NCBI GenBank assembly: GCA_902801565.1
Contig: CADCIX010000013.1
Coordinates: forward strand, 1-64,000
Direction: 5' to 3'
Source: an uncultured Veillonellaceae bacterium
GTDB taxonomy: Bacteria > Bacillota > Negativicutes > Selenomonadales > Selenomonadaceae
DNA: 64,000 bases
The notes beneath the pieces were generated by a model. The model searched no databases, was not told where the DNA came from, and worked only from the letters and a program-made list of their open reading frames with translations. This document shows, in pieces, positions 57,471 through 64,000 of the stretch; the first letter of the stretch is position 1; each line of letters begins with the position of its first letter. The translations under genes and the position numbers were made by a program.

Positions 57471-57914
57471 ATGAAACGGCAAAGAGGACAGGCGGTCGTG
57501 GAGTTTGCGATTGTCCTTCCATTTTTTCTGTTGTTGGTTTTTGGCATCATTTATTTTGGCTGCATGTTTGCGGATTATATAACCCTTAGCAATGTTGCCC
57601 GCAGCAGTGCGCGGGAAGCAGCACTGGTGGGCAGTGACGACTATGATACCATAAAAGGCTATTACAAAGACAACACCAAATTGATCACGAACATTTATAT
57701 CTGGCCGGGTAAGGATGAAACGGACGAGGATGATAGTTTTACGATTGAGAAAATAACGACCGCCGGAGCTGGGAATGTTCCGGGTTCTGTCAAGGTGACA
57801 ATAAAGGCAACATTGAACACGGACTTCCCTGCCTATGGCTTTATGAAACAAATATCTTTTCCTTCGGAATACGAGATAAAATATTCCATGCACGATGAGA
57901 AGGCGGGAACCTGA
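57471..57914 (+). CDS. TadE-like pseudopilin
   Basis: A 147-residue minor pilin-like protein. The N-terminus MKRQRGQAVVEFAIVLPFFL then LLVFGIIYFGCMFADYITLS is the TadE signature: a prepilin-like Gly followed by QAVVEFA with Glu at position 5. The periplasmic part (about 40-147) is acidic and has no Cys. ATG 57471 has GGGGAGG upstream. It is likely processed by the prepilin peptidase and helps start or anchor the Flp pilus. Confidence 0.87.
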   Translation: MKRQRGQAVVEFAIVLPFFLLLVFGIIYFGCMFADYITLSNVARSSAREAALVGSDDYDTIKGYYKDNTKLITNIYIWPGKDETDEDDSFTIEKITTAGAGNVPGSVKVTIKATLNTDFPAYGFMKQISFPSEYEIKYSMHDEKAGT

Positions 57915-57932
57915 TGGAATGGAGGGGTAGGA

Positions 57933-59321
57933 ATGTCAGCATTGCTGGAAAGACTTGGGAGGCCGAAGGGTGAGCGGGCAAGGCAGAGGCCAATCTTTGC
58001 GGGCCGCCAGTCGGAGACCACCGAGGATGCCTATCAGGAACTGAAACTGGCCATCCACCGCCGCATCGTGGACGAGATGAACGCCGAGGAGCAGAGGGTT
58101 CTCTCCAGCGGCGAGCATACCCGGGAAGAAGTGGAGGAGCTCATCGATACCTATTGCCAACGGGTGCTGGAGGAGAATCCCTTCTCGGTGCCCAGGGGGG
58201 AGCGGACTCGCATCATTGCCGATATCTGCGACGAGATGCTGGGGCTTGGGCCCATCGAGCCTCTTCTGAAGGATGAGACCATCACCGAGGTCATGATCAA
58301 CGGGCCCAAGAAGATTTTCGTGGAGCAGATGGGCAAGCTCTCCCTGACGAAGGTGCAGTTCCATAACGATGCCCACCTCATGAACATCGTGGAGCGGATC
58401 CTGACGCCCCTGGGCCGCCGCATTGACGAGTCCTCCCCCCTGGTGGATGCCCGTCTTTCCGACGGCTCCCGCGTAAACATCATCATCGCTCCGCTGTCTC
58501 TGGTGGGTCCCTGCGTCACCATCCGCAAGTTCTCCAAGACACCTCTTTCCGTGGAAAACCTCATCAGTTTCGGAACCCTCAGCGAGGACATGGCCATGTT
58601 CCTGCAGGCCTGCGTCAAGGCTCGGCTGAATGTGCTGGTTTCCGGCGGCACGGGTTCCGGGAAGACCACCACCCTCAATGTCTTGTCTAGCTTTATTCCC
58701 GAGGGGGAGCGCATCGTCACCATCGAGGATGCGGCAGAGCTTCGCCTTCAGCAGTCCCACGTGGTGACCCTGGAGGCGCGTCCCGCCAACATCGAGGGAA
58801 CCGGCGAGATCACCATCCGGGATCTGGTGCGGAATGCCCTGCGCATGCGCCCCGACCGCATCATCGTGGGCGAGGTGCGTTCCGGGGAGGCATTGGACAT
58901 GCTGCAGGCCATGAATACGGGCCATGACGGCTCCCTCACCACGGCTCACGCCAACAGCCCCAGGGATGCCCTGTCCCGTCTGGAGACCATGGTTCTCATG
59001 GCTGGCATGGAACTCCCGGTGCGGGCCATCCGTGAGCAGATTTCCTCCGCCATCGACATCATCATCCAGCAGTCCCGCATCCGGGATGGCAGCCGGAAGA
59101 TCACCTATGTGACGGAGGTTCAGAAGATGGAGGGGGATACCATTGTCCTCCAGGATCTGTTCCGCTATACCCAATCCTATATCGATGAAAACGGCAAGTC
59201 CGTGGGAAGCTATGTGGCCACGGGGCTCCAGCCCGGTTTCCTGGAGAAGTTCCGGATGAACGGTGTGGAAATTCCAAGCTCGATCTTCCAGGGACAGCCA
59301 GGAATGGCGAAGGAAAGGTGA
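57933..59321 (+). CDS. cpaF: Flp pilus assembly ATPase CpaF/TadA
   Basis: A 462-residue secretion ATPase. N-terminal helical domain about 1-110; [20 protein letters not shown] near 107; Walker [17 protein letters not shown] near 235; Walker B region [20 protein letters not shown] near 308; and [20 protein letters not shown] with the His box near 331. It is the cytoplasmic hexameric motor for both assembly and retraction in Tad pili. ATG 57933 follows GGAGGGGTAGG. The tadC gene follows after 6 bases. Confidence 0.95.
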   Translation: MSALLERLGRPKGERARQRPIFAGRQSETTEDAYQELKLAIHRRIVDEMNAEEQRVLSSGEHTREEVEELIDTYCQRVLEENPFSVPRGERTRIIADICDEMLGLGPIEPLLKDETITEVMINGPKKIFVEQMGKLSLTKVQFHNDAHLMNIVERILTPLGRRIDESSPLVDARLSDGSRVNIIIAPLSLVGPCVTIRKFSKTPLSVENLISFGTLSEDMAMFLQACVKARLNVLVSGGTGSGKTTTLNVLSSFIPEGERIVTIEDAAELRLQQSHVVTLEARPANIEGTGEITIRDLVRNALRMRPDRIIVGEVRSGEALDMLQAMNTGHDGSLTTAHANSPRDALSRLETMVLMAGMELPVRAIREQISSAIDIIIQQSRIRDGSRKITYVTEVQKMEGDTIVLQDLFRYTQSYIDENGKSVGSYVATGLQPGFLEKFRMNGVEIPSSIFQGQPGMAKER

Positions 59322-59327
59322 TCTGTT

Positions 59328-60260
59328 ATGGCAATCATATTGGCAGCTTCCGTGACGGCAGGTCTGTTTGTCTTCATGCTGGTCTACTTCTTCGTCATGA
59401 CCCGGCTGATTCCCAAGACACAGATGCACCAGAGGCTCCGGAGCCTGCAGTACGGCTCCAAGGCCAAGGCGGAACAGGCCCAGGCCGCAAACCTCAGGGA
59501 AATTCCCTTTGTGGAGCGCACGGTGGTTCCCTTTTTCCAGGCACTGACCAAGCAGATCCTGCGCTTTGCTCCCAAGGGAATCCATGCCATGCTGGAGCAG
59601 CGCATCATGCTGGCGGGGAAACTGGGGGTATGGAGCGTCAATGCCTTTGTCTGCGGCTGGGTTCTGTCCATTGCCGCATGTTTCCTGCTTGCTTTCATGA
59701 TAGTGTCCGGAGGGACGTATCCCTTTATCCAGCGCATGGCGTTCCTGGCTCTTGGCATTGTCATCGGCGGCTTTCTTCCCTTTGCCATCCTGAATTCCAT
59801 CATCCGCAAGCGGAAGAACCTGATCCAGAGGCAATTGCCGGAATTTCTTGACCTGCTGTGCGTCAGCGTCCAGGCAGGGCTCGCCTTTGACGGGGGCGTT
59901 TCGAAAATCGTGGCCCGCATGAAGGGTCCCTTCATCGACGAGTGCGTGCGGATGCAGCAGGATGTTCGCATGGGGATGCCAAGGGCCAGGTCCCTTCGGC
60001 AAATGGCACAGCGATGCGATGTACAGGAGGTCTATCTCTTCACCACGGCAGTCATTCAGGCAGAACGGCTTGGGACCAGCATGGCGAGCACATTGGAGAA
60101 CCAGGCAGAGAATATGCGGGAGCGCCGCCGCCAGTACGCAAAGGCCGAGGCGCTCAAGGCACCGGTCAAGATCGTGTTTCCCCTGGTCATCTTCATCTTC
60201 CCTGCCCTCTTCGTAGTTGTGCTGCTGCCCTCTCTCCTGTTCCTTATGAAAAACATGTAG
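59328..60260 (+). CDS. tadC: Flp pilus inner-membrane platform protein TadC
   Basis: A 310-residue T2SSF-family protein. Membrane helices lie near 3-22, 103-127, 140-160 and 285-307. The F domain (about 170-280) has LPEFLDLLCVSVQAGLAFDG, KGPFIDECVRMQQDVRMGMP and VIQAERLGTSMASTLENQAE. It works with TadB as the platform above the CpaF motor. Start at 59328 follows AAAGGTGA. The DUF192 gene follows 7 bases after its stop. Confidence 0.92.
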   Translation: MAIILAASVTAGLFVFMLVYFFVMTRLIPKTQMHQRLRSLQYGSKAKAEQAQAANLREIPFVERTVVPFFQALTKQILRFAPKGIHAMLEQRIMLAGKLGVWSVNAFVCGWVLSIAACFLLAFMIVSGGTYPFIQRMAFLALGIVIGGFLPFAILNSIIRKRKNLIQRQLPEFLDLLCVSVQAGLAFDGGVSKIVARMKGPFIDECVRMQQDVRMGMPRARSLRQMAQRCDVQEVYLFTTAVIQAERLGTSMASTLENQAENMRERRRQYAKAEALKAPVKIVFPLVIFIFPALFVVVLLPSLLFLMKNM

Positions 60261-60267
60261 CGAGGCG

Positions 60268-60618
60268 ATGGCTTTGACGAAAATGAGCATTGAGGGTGCA
60301 TCGGATCCCCCTCCCCTTTCTTTGGAGGAAGCAGATACTTTCCTGAAGCGCTTTCTGGGGCTTATGGGGCGAAGAAGACTTCCCCAAGGACAGGGTCTGC
60401 TCCTTTCCCCCTGCAGCAGCGTTCACATGTGCTTCATGCGTTTTTCCATTGATGTACTGTATCTGGATGAGGAGGGACATATCCTCAAAATTGTCCCGAA
60501 CCTCCGCCCCTGGATCGGCCTGAGCCTCTGTCCGGGCGCAAGGGCGGCACTGGAACTCGCCGCAGGGGAGGCAGAGCGGATTGGATTGCGGGAGGGCATG
60601 AGGCTTAGGCGAGTATAA
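60268..60618 (+). CDS. DUF192 domain protein
   Basis: A 116-residue protein of the DUF192 family: LKRFLGLMGRRRLPQGQGLL, PCSSVHMCFMRFSIDVLYLD, HILKIVPNLRPW and CPGARAALELAAGEAERIGL. Many relatives are exported, but no signal peptide is seen here. The family is often found beside tad genes; its function is unknown. The start is uncertain: ATG 60268 is 2 bases from GAGG, and TTG 60274 or ATG 60283 are possible. It is the last gene of the cpaF-tadC group. Confidence 0.85.
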   Translation: MALTKMSIEGASDPPPLSLEEADTFLKRFLGLMGRRRLPQGQGLLLSPCSSVHMCFMRFSIDVLYLDEEGHILKIVPNLRPWIGLSLCPGARAALELAAGEAERIGLREGMRLRRV

Positions 60619-60651
60619 CGGATGAAAGGAAAAGTTTTGGGAGGGATGAAT

Positions 60652-60963
60652 ATGTCAGCAATGAGTGCAACCGAAATTCCTCTATCCCGATTTGTGGAAG
60701 GTGCACAGGAAGTTTTTGAGGAAGTGCGAAAAACAGGGGCAAAACTCATAACCAATGGGCAAGAAAAGCCCTGTGTCATGATGACTGCGGAGGAATATAT
60801 GAAGCTTGTGGACGATTTGGCCGACAGGGAACTCGAGTTGCTGGCTGCGGAACGTTTGGCACATCCAGACAAAGGAAAATGGTACACCATGGAAGAAGTC
60901 ATGGCGGAGTTTGGGATTACCGAACAAGATTTGGAAGCAATAGGGGATGTGGAAATTGAGTAA
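60652..60963 (+). CDS. Phd/YefM-type antitoxin (RelB-like partner)
   Basis: A 103-residue antitoxin of the Phd/YefM superfamily: SATEIPLSRFVEGAQEVFEE, KLITNGQEKPCVMMTAEEYM, then a helical tail (ADRELELLAAERLAHPDKGK) that would cap the toxin. ATG 60652 has GGGAGGG 6 bases upstream; ATG 60646 touches it. It overlaps the RelE-type gene by 17 bases. It is embedded between tadC/DUF192 and the tadG-like gene in the same direction. Confidence 0.85.
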   Translation: MSAMSATEIPLSRFVEGAQEVFEEVRKTGAKLITNGQEKPCVMMTAEEYMKLVDDLADRELELLAAERLAHPDKGKWYTMEEVMAEFGITEQDLEAIGDVEIE

Positions 60964-61279
60964 ATGGAACATCCTTATGACAGAGGCTGCCAAGCAAGAT
61001 TTCACGAAGCTTGACGGCAGTGTGAGACCGCAGGTGCTTCGCGCCATGTACAAGACAAGCAATAATCCTTTGCCACAGAGCGAGGGCGGCTATGGTGTGG
61101 AACTTAGGAACAGGAATGGCATAGATTTGACCGGATGCCTGAAAATCAAGCTCAAAAAAGCGGGAGTTCGCATTGTTTATACATTGGAACGTACAGCGAA
61201 GAGCATGAATATTGTCATCATCGGCATGAGAGCGGACATGGAAGTATACAAGGAAGCGGCGAAACGCTTGGGAAGATAA
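60947..61279 (+). CDS. RelE/ParE-superfamily toxin
   Basis: About 110 residues. The RelE fold is visible in ILMTEAAKQDFTKLDGSVRP, GYGVELRNRNGIDLTGCLKI and KLKKAGVRIVYTLERTAKSM, ending VIIGMRADMEVYKEAAKRLG. Basic residues typical of mRNA-cleaving RelE proteins are present (Arg in VRIVYTLER). The start is ATG 60947 or TTG 60956 inside the antitoxin gene. Predicted ribosome-dependent mRNA interferase, held by the Phd-type antitoxin. Confidence 0.85.
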   Translation: MWKLSKWNILMTEAAKQDFTKLDGSVRPQVLRAMYKTSNNPLPQSEGGYGVELRNRNGIDLTGCLKIKLKKAGVRIVYTLERTAKSMNIVIIGMRADMEVYKEAAKRLGR

Positions 61280-61298
61280 ATGTCTGGAGGGTTGTAGG

Positions 61299-62774
61299 AT
61301 GCGATGGAACTTATTGACATGTTGGCGGCAACGTGGGGCAATCATTGTCTTTACGGCGTTTCTTTTGCCGCTTTTGATGGCATGCACGGGATTTGCCTTT
61401 GATCTCGGCAATCTGTATATCCATCATTCCCGTCTGCAAAATGCGGCGGATGCGGCGGCGTTGGCGGGAGGGGCTGCATATGCGCAAGACCAGTCCAAGG
61501 ATAGCGCGGATGATGAGGCGCGGTTATATGTAGACCGAAACGTCATCCAGAGCAATAAATTGGGCATAGAACAGCTTTCCGACGAGAAATATCAGATGCA
61601 AACGGTGGAGGGTGTGACCTACTATCGTGTAAAGCTGACGGAAGATGTACCGATTTATTTTCTCAAGATTTTCATGCCGGATACCCAGTTCAAGGCTGTA
61701 AGCGCGGATGCTGTGGTTGCCATTGCAACCGGTGGCGGGATTACTGATGAGATGTTCAAGTTTGCGATGTGTGCTGCACATAATAGCTCATCCACTTACA
61801 ACATGAATGGCAATGGAAACTCCGAGGATTGCGGCATATGGTTTCATACGGATGATGTGACGGTAGATGGCGACATCATGACAAACGGCAAGCTCATGTT
61901 CGACAACAGCAGAAATACCGTTCTGACAGGAGACCTTTGGGCGGACAAGGATTTATTGAGCAGTGGATCATCTTTTTCCGCGGACTACTGGACAACCATT
62001 GACGGAAAAAGCGTTTATGTCACCAAAACCATTGAACCAAGTGTTTGGGGTAAATATAACTGGGGGACAGATGGCAAGCAGGAAACTTTCACATTTGTGG
62101 ATGAGAACGGCACATCCTTTGTGAAGGAAAACATATCCAACTTGCATCAGGAAGGCTGGCAGTGGAAGGCAACGGCTACAGAGGAAAGCCCGGATGTGCA
62201 TTATCGGGATGAGATTGATATCTCTGTTGCAAATAATTCCAGTATCCGTGAATTCATCGAGAACATAAAGGACATGTCCTATGCCGATCGTGAGAAACTC
62301 AATGTTTACTATGATGATTCCGGCAATGCGTACAATTTCAGTTCATCGACAGACACGTCACATTTTCCTGCACTTTGCCCACAAGGAAGCACTGTCGTTC
62401 CGAGCAGTGCAACAAGCGTCGATGTGTGGGCAAGATGGTATAAGACCATAGTTGTTGGCGGTGACATTCAGGTCAGTTTTGAAAAATCCCCGGCTCCCGG
62501 AAATGATGACTCGGCTGTGATTGTGTCGTTAAACGGAAACATTCACATTCCGAACAATATGAACTATAAAGGGATTCTTTACGCTCCGAATGGAACCATC
62601 AAGATTGACGGCACGGCCAAGGTGAGCGGCAGCATTGTCGCACAGAAGATAATCATTACAACAGGCGGGCAGTATATAGAGACTTCGGAAAGCTCGTCAA
62701 GTCACTCTTCTACGTCATATTCTGTCGGAAGCACCGTCAAGCTTGCAAGTCCCAAGAATCTGACGTGGGACTAA
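61299..62774 (+). CDS. TadG-like Tad-domain pilus protein with bactofilin-like tail
   Basis: A 491-residue protein. The Tad domain is at the N-terminus: RQRGAIIVFTAFLLPLLMAC then FDLGNLYIHHSRLQNAADAA and ALAGGAAYA. One membrane helix (about 14-34) leaves the rest outside. The C-terminal third has beta-helix-like rungs (VSLNGNIHIPNNMNYKGILY, APNGTIKIDGTAKVSGSIVA) resembling polymer-forming tails, then a Ser-rich stretch. ATG 61299 follows GGAGGG. It is probably an adhesin or anchoring part of the Flp pilus, and closes the locus. Confidence 0.85.
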   Translation: MRWNLLTCWRQRGAIIVFTAFLLPLLMACTGFAFDLGNLYIHHSRLQNAADAAALAGGAAYAQDQSKDSADDEARLYVDRNVIQSNKLGIEQLSDEKYQMQTVEGVTYYRVKLTEDVPIYFLKIFMPDTQFKAVSADAVVAIATGGGITDEMFKFAMCAAHNSSSTYNMNGNGNSEDCGIWFHTDDVTVDGDIMTNGKLMFDNSRNTVLTGDLWADKDLLSSGSSFSADYWTTIDGKSVYVTKTIEPSVWGKYNWGTDGKQETFTFVDENGTSFVKENISNLHQEGWQWKATATEESPDVHYRDEIDISVANNSSIREFIENIKDMSYADREKLNVYYDDSGNAYNFSSSTDTSHFPALCPQGSTVVPSSATSVDVWARWYKTIVVGGDIQVSFEKSPAPGNDDSAVIVSLNGNIHIPNNMNYKGILYAPNGTIKIDGTAKVSGSIVAQKIIITTGGQYIETSESSSSHSSTSYSVGSTVKLASPKNLTWD

Positions 62775-62812
62775 AATGTGCTCTTTGAATCGGGGGATTG
62801 AGGGATTACCGG

Positions 62813-62881
62813 ATGGATTTGACACTGGAAGTTCTTGAGGACCTGCCGAGTCAGAAGACCGAGCGATTTGGAATGCGCTAA
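62813..62881 (+). CDS. Possible 22-residue peptide, doubtful
   Basis: An ATG with GAGGG 9 bases upstream opens a 22-codon frame (MDLTLEVLEDLPSQKTERFG, then MR). It lies between tadG and its terminator. No relative is known to me; it may be a degraded gene end. Confidence 0.2.
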   Translation: MDLTLEVLEDLPSQKTERFGMR

Positions 62882-62886
62882 CGAGA

Positions 62887-62926
62887 GGATATGAAGACAG
62901 CCGATGCAGTCTTCATATCCTTTTTT
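62887..62926 (+). terminator. Terminator of the Tad locus
   Basis: GGATATGAAGAC (62887-62898) pairs perfectly with GTCTTCATATCC (62909-62920), followed by six T. Confidence 0.92.
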
Positions 62927-63217
62927 CTAATTCTATTGCAATTCTCATACTTATCTCGGATTAAAATTTTAAATCTTTTAAATGTTATTTTATATGCAGT
63001 TTGCAGGTCGGCAACGAGAGTTGTTCCGTATTTGCAGGATGATTTTGAATATGATAAAATGAACTCATTGAATCTGATAAAATGAAATTGTTGAATTCGA
63101 TAAAACAAAACAATCAAAATTATGCTTCTCAAGCAAATGTCGGAATTTCAGCAGCGCAGACCGGAATCCATGGATGTGTTGCGCACCGAACTCTTCACTT
63201 GGCGGTTTGAACTATAA
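62927..63217. other. AT-rich gap with degenerate tandem GATAAAA repeats
   Basis: No convincing gene. At 63048-63108 the motif GATAAAAYRAA with GAAT-type flanks recurs three times at about 22-23 bp spacing. The rest shows no clear coding bias on either strand. Confidence 0.5.
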
Positions 63218-63228
63218 TTGACAAAGTC

Positions 63229-63257
63229 TTGTTTCAACGAGGGGAATGCGGTAAAAT
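63229..63257 (+). promoter_or_regulatory. Probable SigA promoter of the right-edge gene
   Basis: TTGTTT (63229-63234), 17-base spacer, TAAAAT (63252-63257), 42 bases before the ATG at 63299. Confidence 0.5.
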
Positions 63258-63298
63258 AAAGACTATAATAGCAGAACTTTTGAATCGGGGGGATCCAT

Positions 63299-64000
63299 AT
63301 GAAAAGGCTTATGCGTTCTTTCTGCCTGGGAATGGCGGCCATGCTGCTTTCGGCGATGCCCTGCGCCCATGCGTCTTCTGTGTTCATCCAGCCGGACGGG
63401 ACGTACTGTTCCTACCGGCAAAACAAGACGGTGGATGAGATCAACGTCAAGGAATCCAAGCTCATGGGAAGGACCATCCCGAAGGGGGAGGCATTCTTGC
63501 CCAAGGGAACCACCATGGAAATCGTTCTGCCCTACCATCTCCACAGCCGCCACATCGAGGCGGGGGATATGGTGGCCTTCAAGCTGAAGGAGGACCTTCT
63601 CGTCAACGATGTGGTCATAGCCCCTGCCGGGACGAATGTCTGGGCCGAGGTCCTCTACTCCATCGGCAGTTGGGGCTGGGGGCACGGCGGCGAGCTGGAT
63701 ATGCTGGTCAAGGGCTTCAAGACATACAACGGTGTGGTTGTGCCCCTGAACTTCCGCATCCAGAAGAGGAACTCCAACATGGACGATCTCGCCATCGCTC
63801 TCGGTTACAATGTGCTCGGCAGCCTCTTCCATGGCGCCAGCGTAAAATATCGCGAGGGGGATACATGGATCGCCCAGGTGCCGGATCACGTGGATCTCAA
63901 TATCTCCCTGGAGAACCTGGAGAAATACGGCATCTATCACGGCCTGCGAATGGACGAGATGGAGACGGATCCGTCCCTTACCATGGACATCCGGGTGCCA
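63299..64000 (+). CDS. Exported protein of unknown function, cut by the window edge
   Basis: At least 234 residues, open to the end of the window. ATG 63299 has CGGGGGGA upstream. Residues 1-25 form a signal peptide (MKRLMRSFCLGMAAMLLSAM, then PCAHAS). The mature part has strand-rich segments: GTTMEIVLPYHLHSRHIEAG, DMVAFKLKEDLLVNDVVIAP, AGTNVWAEVLYSIGSWGWGH and GGELDMLVKGFKTYNGVVVP. I do not recognise the family; the pattern resembles an envelope protein with an SH3- or barrel-like fold. It has its own promoter, separate from the Tad locus. Confidence 0.7.
   Translation, partial: MKRLMRSFCLGMAAMLLSAMPCAHASSVFIQPDGTYCSYRQNKTVDEINVKESKLMGRTIPKGEAFLPKGTTMEIVLPYHLHSRHIEAGDMVAFKLKEDLLVNDVVIAPAGTNVWAEVLYSIGSWGWGHGGELDMLVKGFKTYNGVVVPLNFRIQKRNSNMDDLAIALGYNVLGSLFHGASVKYREGDTWIAQVPDHVDLNISLENLEKYGIYHGLRMDEMETDPSLTMDIRVP

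Noticed and set aside
57936-60290. A very long open frame on the minus strand opposite cpaF and tadC, and similar long antisense frames opposite the chemoreceptor at 14753 and the symporter at 10854.
   Set aside because: They mirror the codon pattern of well-identified genes on the other strand, lack ribosome sites and have His/Arg-rich nonsense composition.
60268-62774. The RelE pair with its neighbours as a new defence island.
   Set aside because: All surrounding genes are ordinary Tad pilus parts; nothing beyond a toxin-antitoxin pair supports a defence role.

Overview
The window looks like a chromosomal segment of a flagellated, diderm Firmicute of the class Negativicutes, most likely a Selenomonas-type organism. 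The evidence is a Firmicutes-style gene stock (an mreB/mbl gene followed by flgF and flgG as in Bacillus mbl-flhO-flhP, Soj/Spo0J with a perfect Bacillus-type parS, a YvyF-like flagellar operon protein, SigH-like promoters) combined with outer-membrane parts (FlgH L-ring, FlgI P-ring and a secretin). Anaerobic amino-acid and propionate-type metabolism fits too: indolepyruvate:ferredoxin oxidoreductase, a methylmalonyl-CoA decarboxylase relative and a minimal SufCB pair. The species call is inference.

Layout. 0.2-5.8 kb: M48 protease, parS, parA-parB, DUF4446 protein, M23 endopeptidase, and a Cache-GGDEF gene broken by an internal deletion. 5.8-17 kb: signalling and accessory genes (HTH protein, Arg/Glu-rich exported protein, receiver-HD-GYP regulator, two chemoreceptors, tRNA-Val, Na+:alanine symporter, DUF4143 ATPase, PHP hydrolase). 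16.9-19.8 kb: a small accessory patch with a Phd/PIN toxin-antitoxin pair, decayed remains of a DUF4143 ATPase and of a winged-helix protein, and an intact AlbA_2 protein. 19.9-36.7 kb: metabolism and transport (two acyl-CoA ligases, thioesterase, metallophosphatase, SufCB, IorAB, CstA, methylmalonyl-CoA decarboxylase, orphan binding lipoprotein, ketopantoate reductase, AzlCD, GtrA, Gfo/Idh/MocA oxidoreductase). 36.7-41 kb: ArsC/Spx-like protein, a small beta-repeat exported protein, metNIQ and a YvyF-like protein. 41.2-47.1 kb: mreB-flgF-flgG-flgA-flgH-flgI-flgJ operon. 47.2-48.7 kb: AMIN/phosphodiester-glycosidase protein. 48.7-62.8 kb: a complete Tad/Flp pilus locus (prepilin peptidase, CpaB, secretin, two MinD-like ATPases, TadB, two Flp pilins, TadE, CpaF ATPase, TadC, TadG-like) with a RelBE-type pair embedded in it. 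The right edge cuts an exported protein of unknown function.

The signal that no single gene explains is a strict promoter motif, GCAGGA-N18-GAAT(A/T), found six times, each just upstream of a different gene (chemoreceptor, iorAB, methylmalonyl-CoA decarboxylase, Gfo/Idh/MocA oxidoreductase, small beta-repeat exported protein, YvyF-like protein). It matches the SigH (Spo0H) consensus of Bacillus and suggests a SigH-type regulon joining motility and metabolism. Other signals are a cluster of five DnaA-box-like sequences in 98 bp at 22.1 kb, three families of intergenic palindromic mosaic repeats (two copies of which supply the stop codons of neighbouring genes), and a perfect 30-bp palindrome at 32.9 kb.

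How the genes work together: chemoreceptors, c-di-GMP enzymes, flagellar rod/ring genes and the Tad pilus make this a surface-behaviour region, interleaved with amino-acid and acyl-CoA metabolism. No CRISPR array, rRNA, integrase or insertion sequence was seen.
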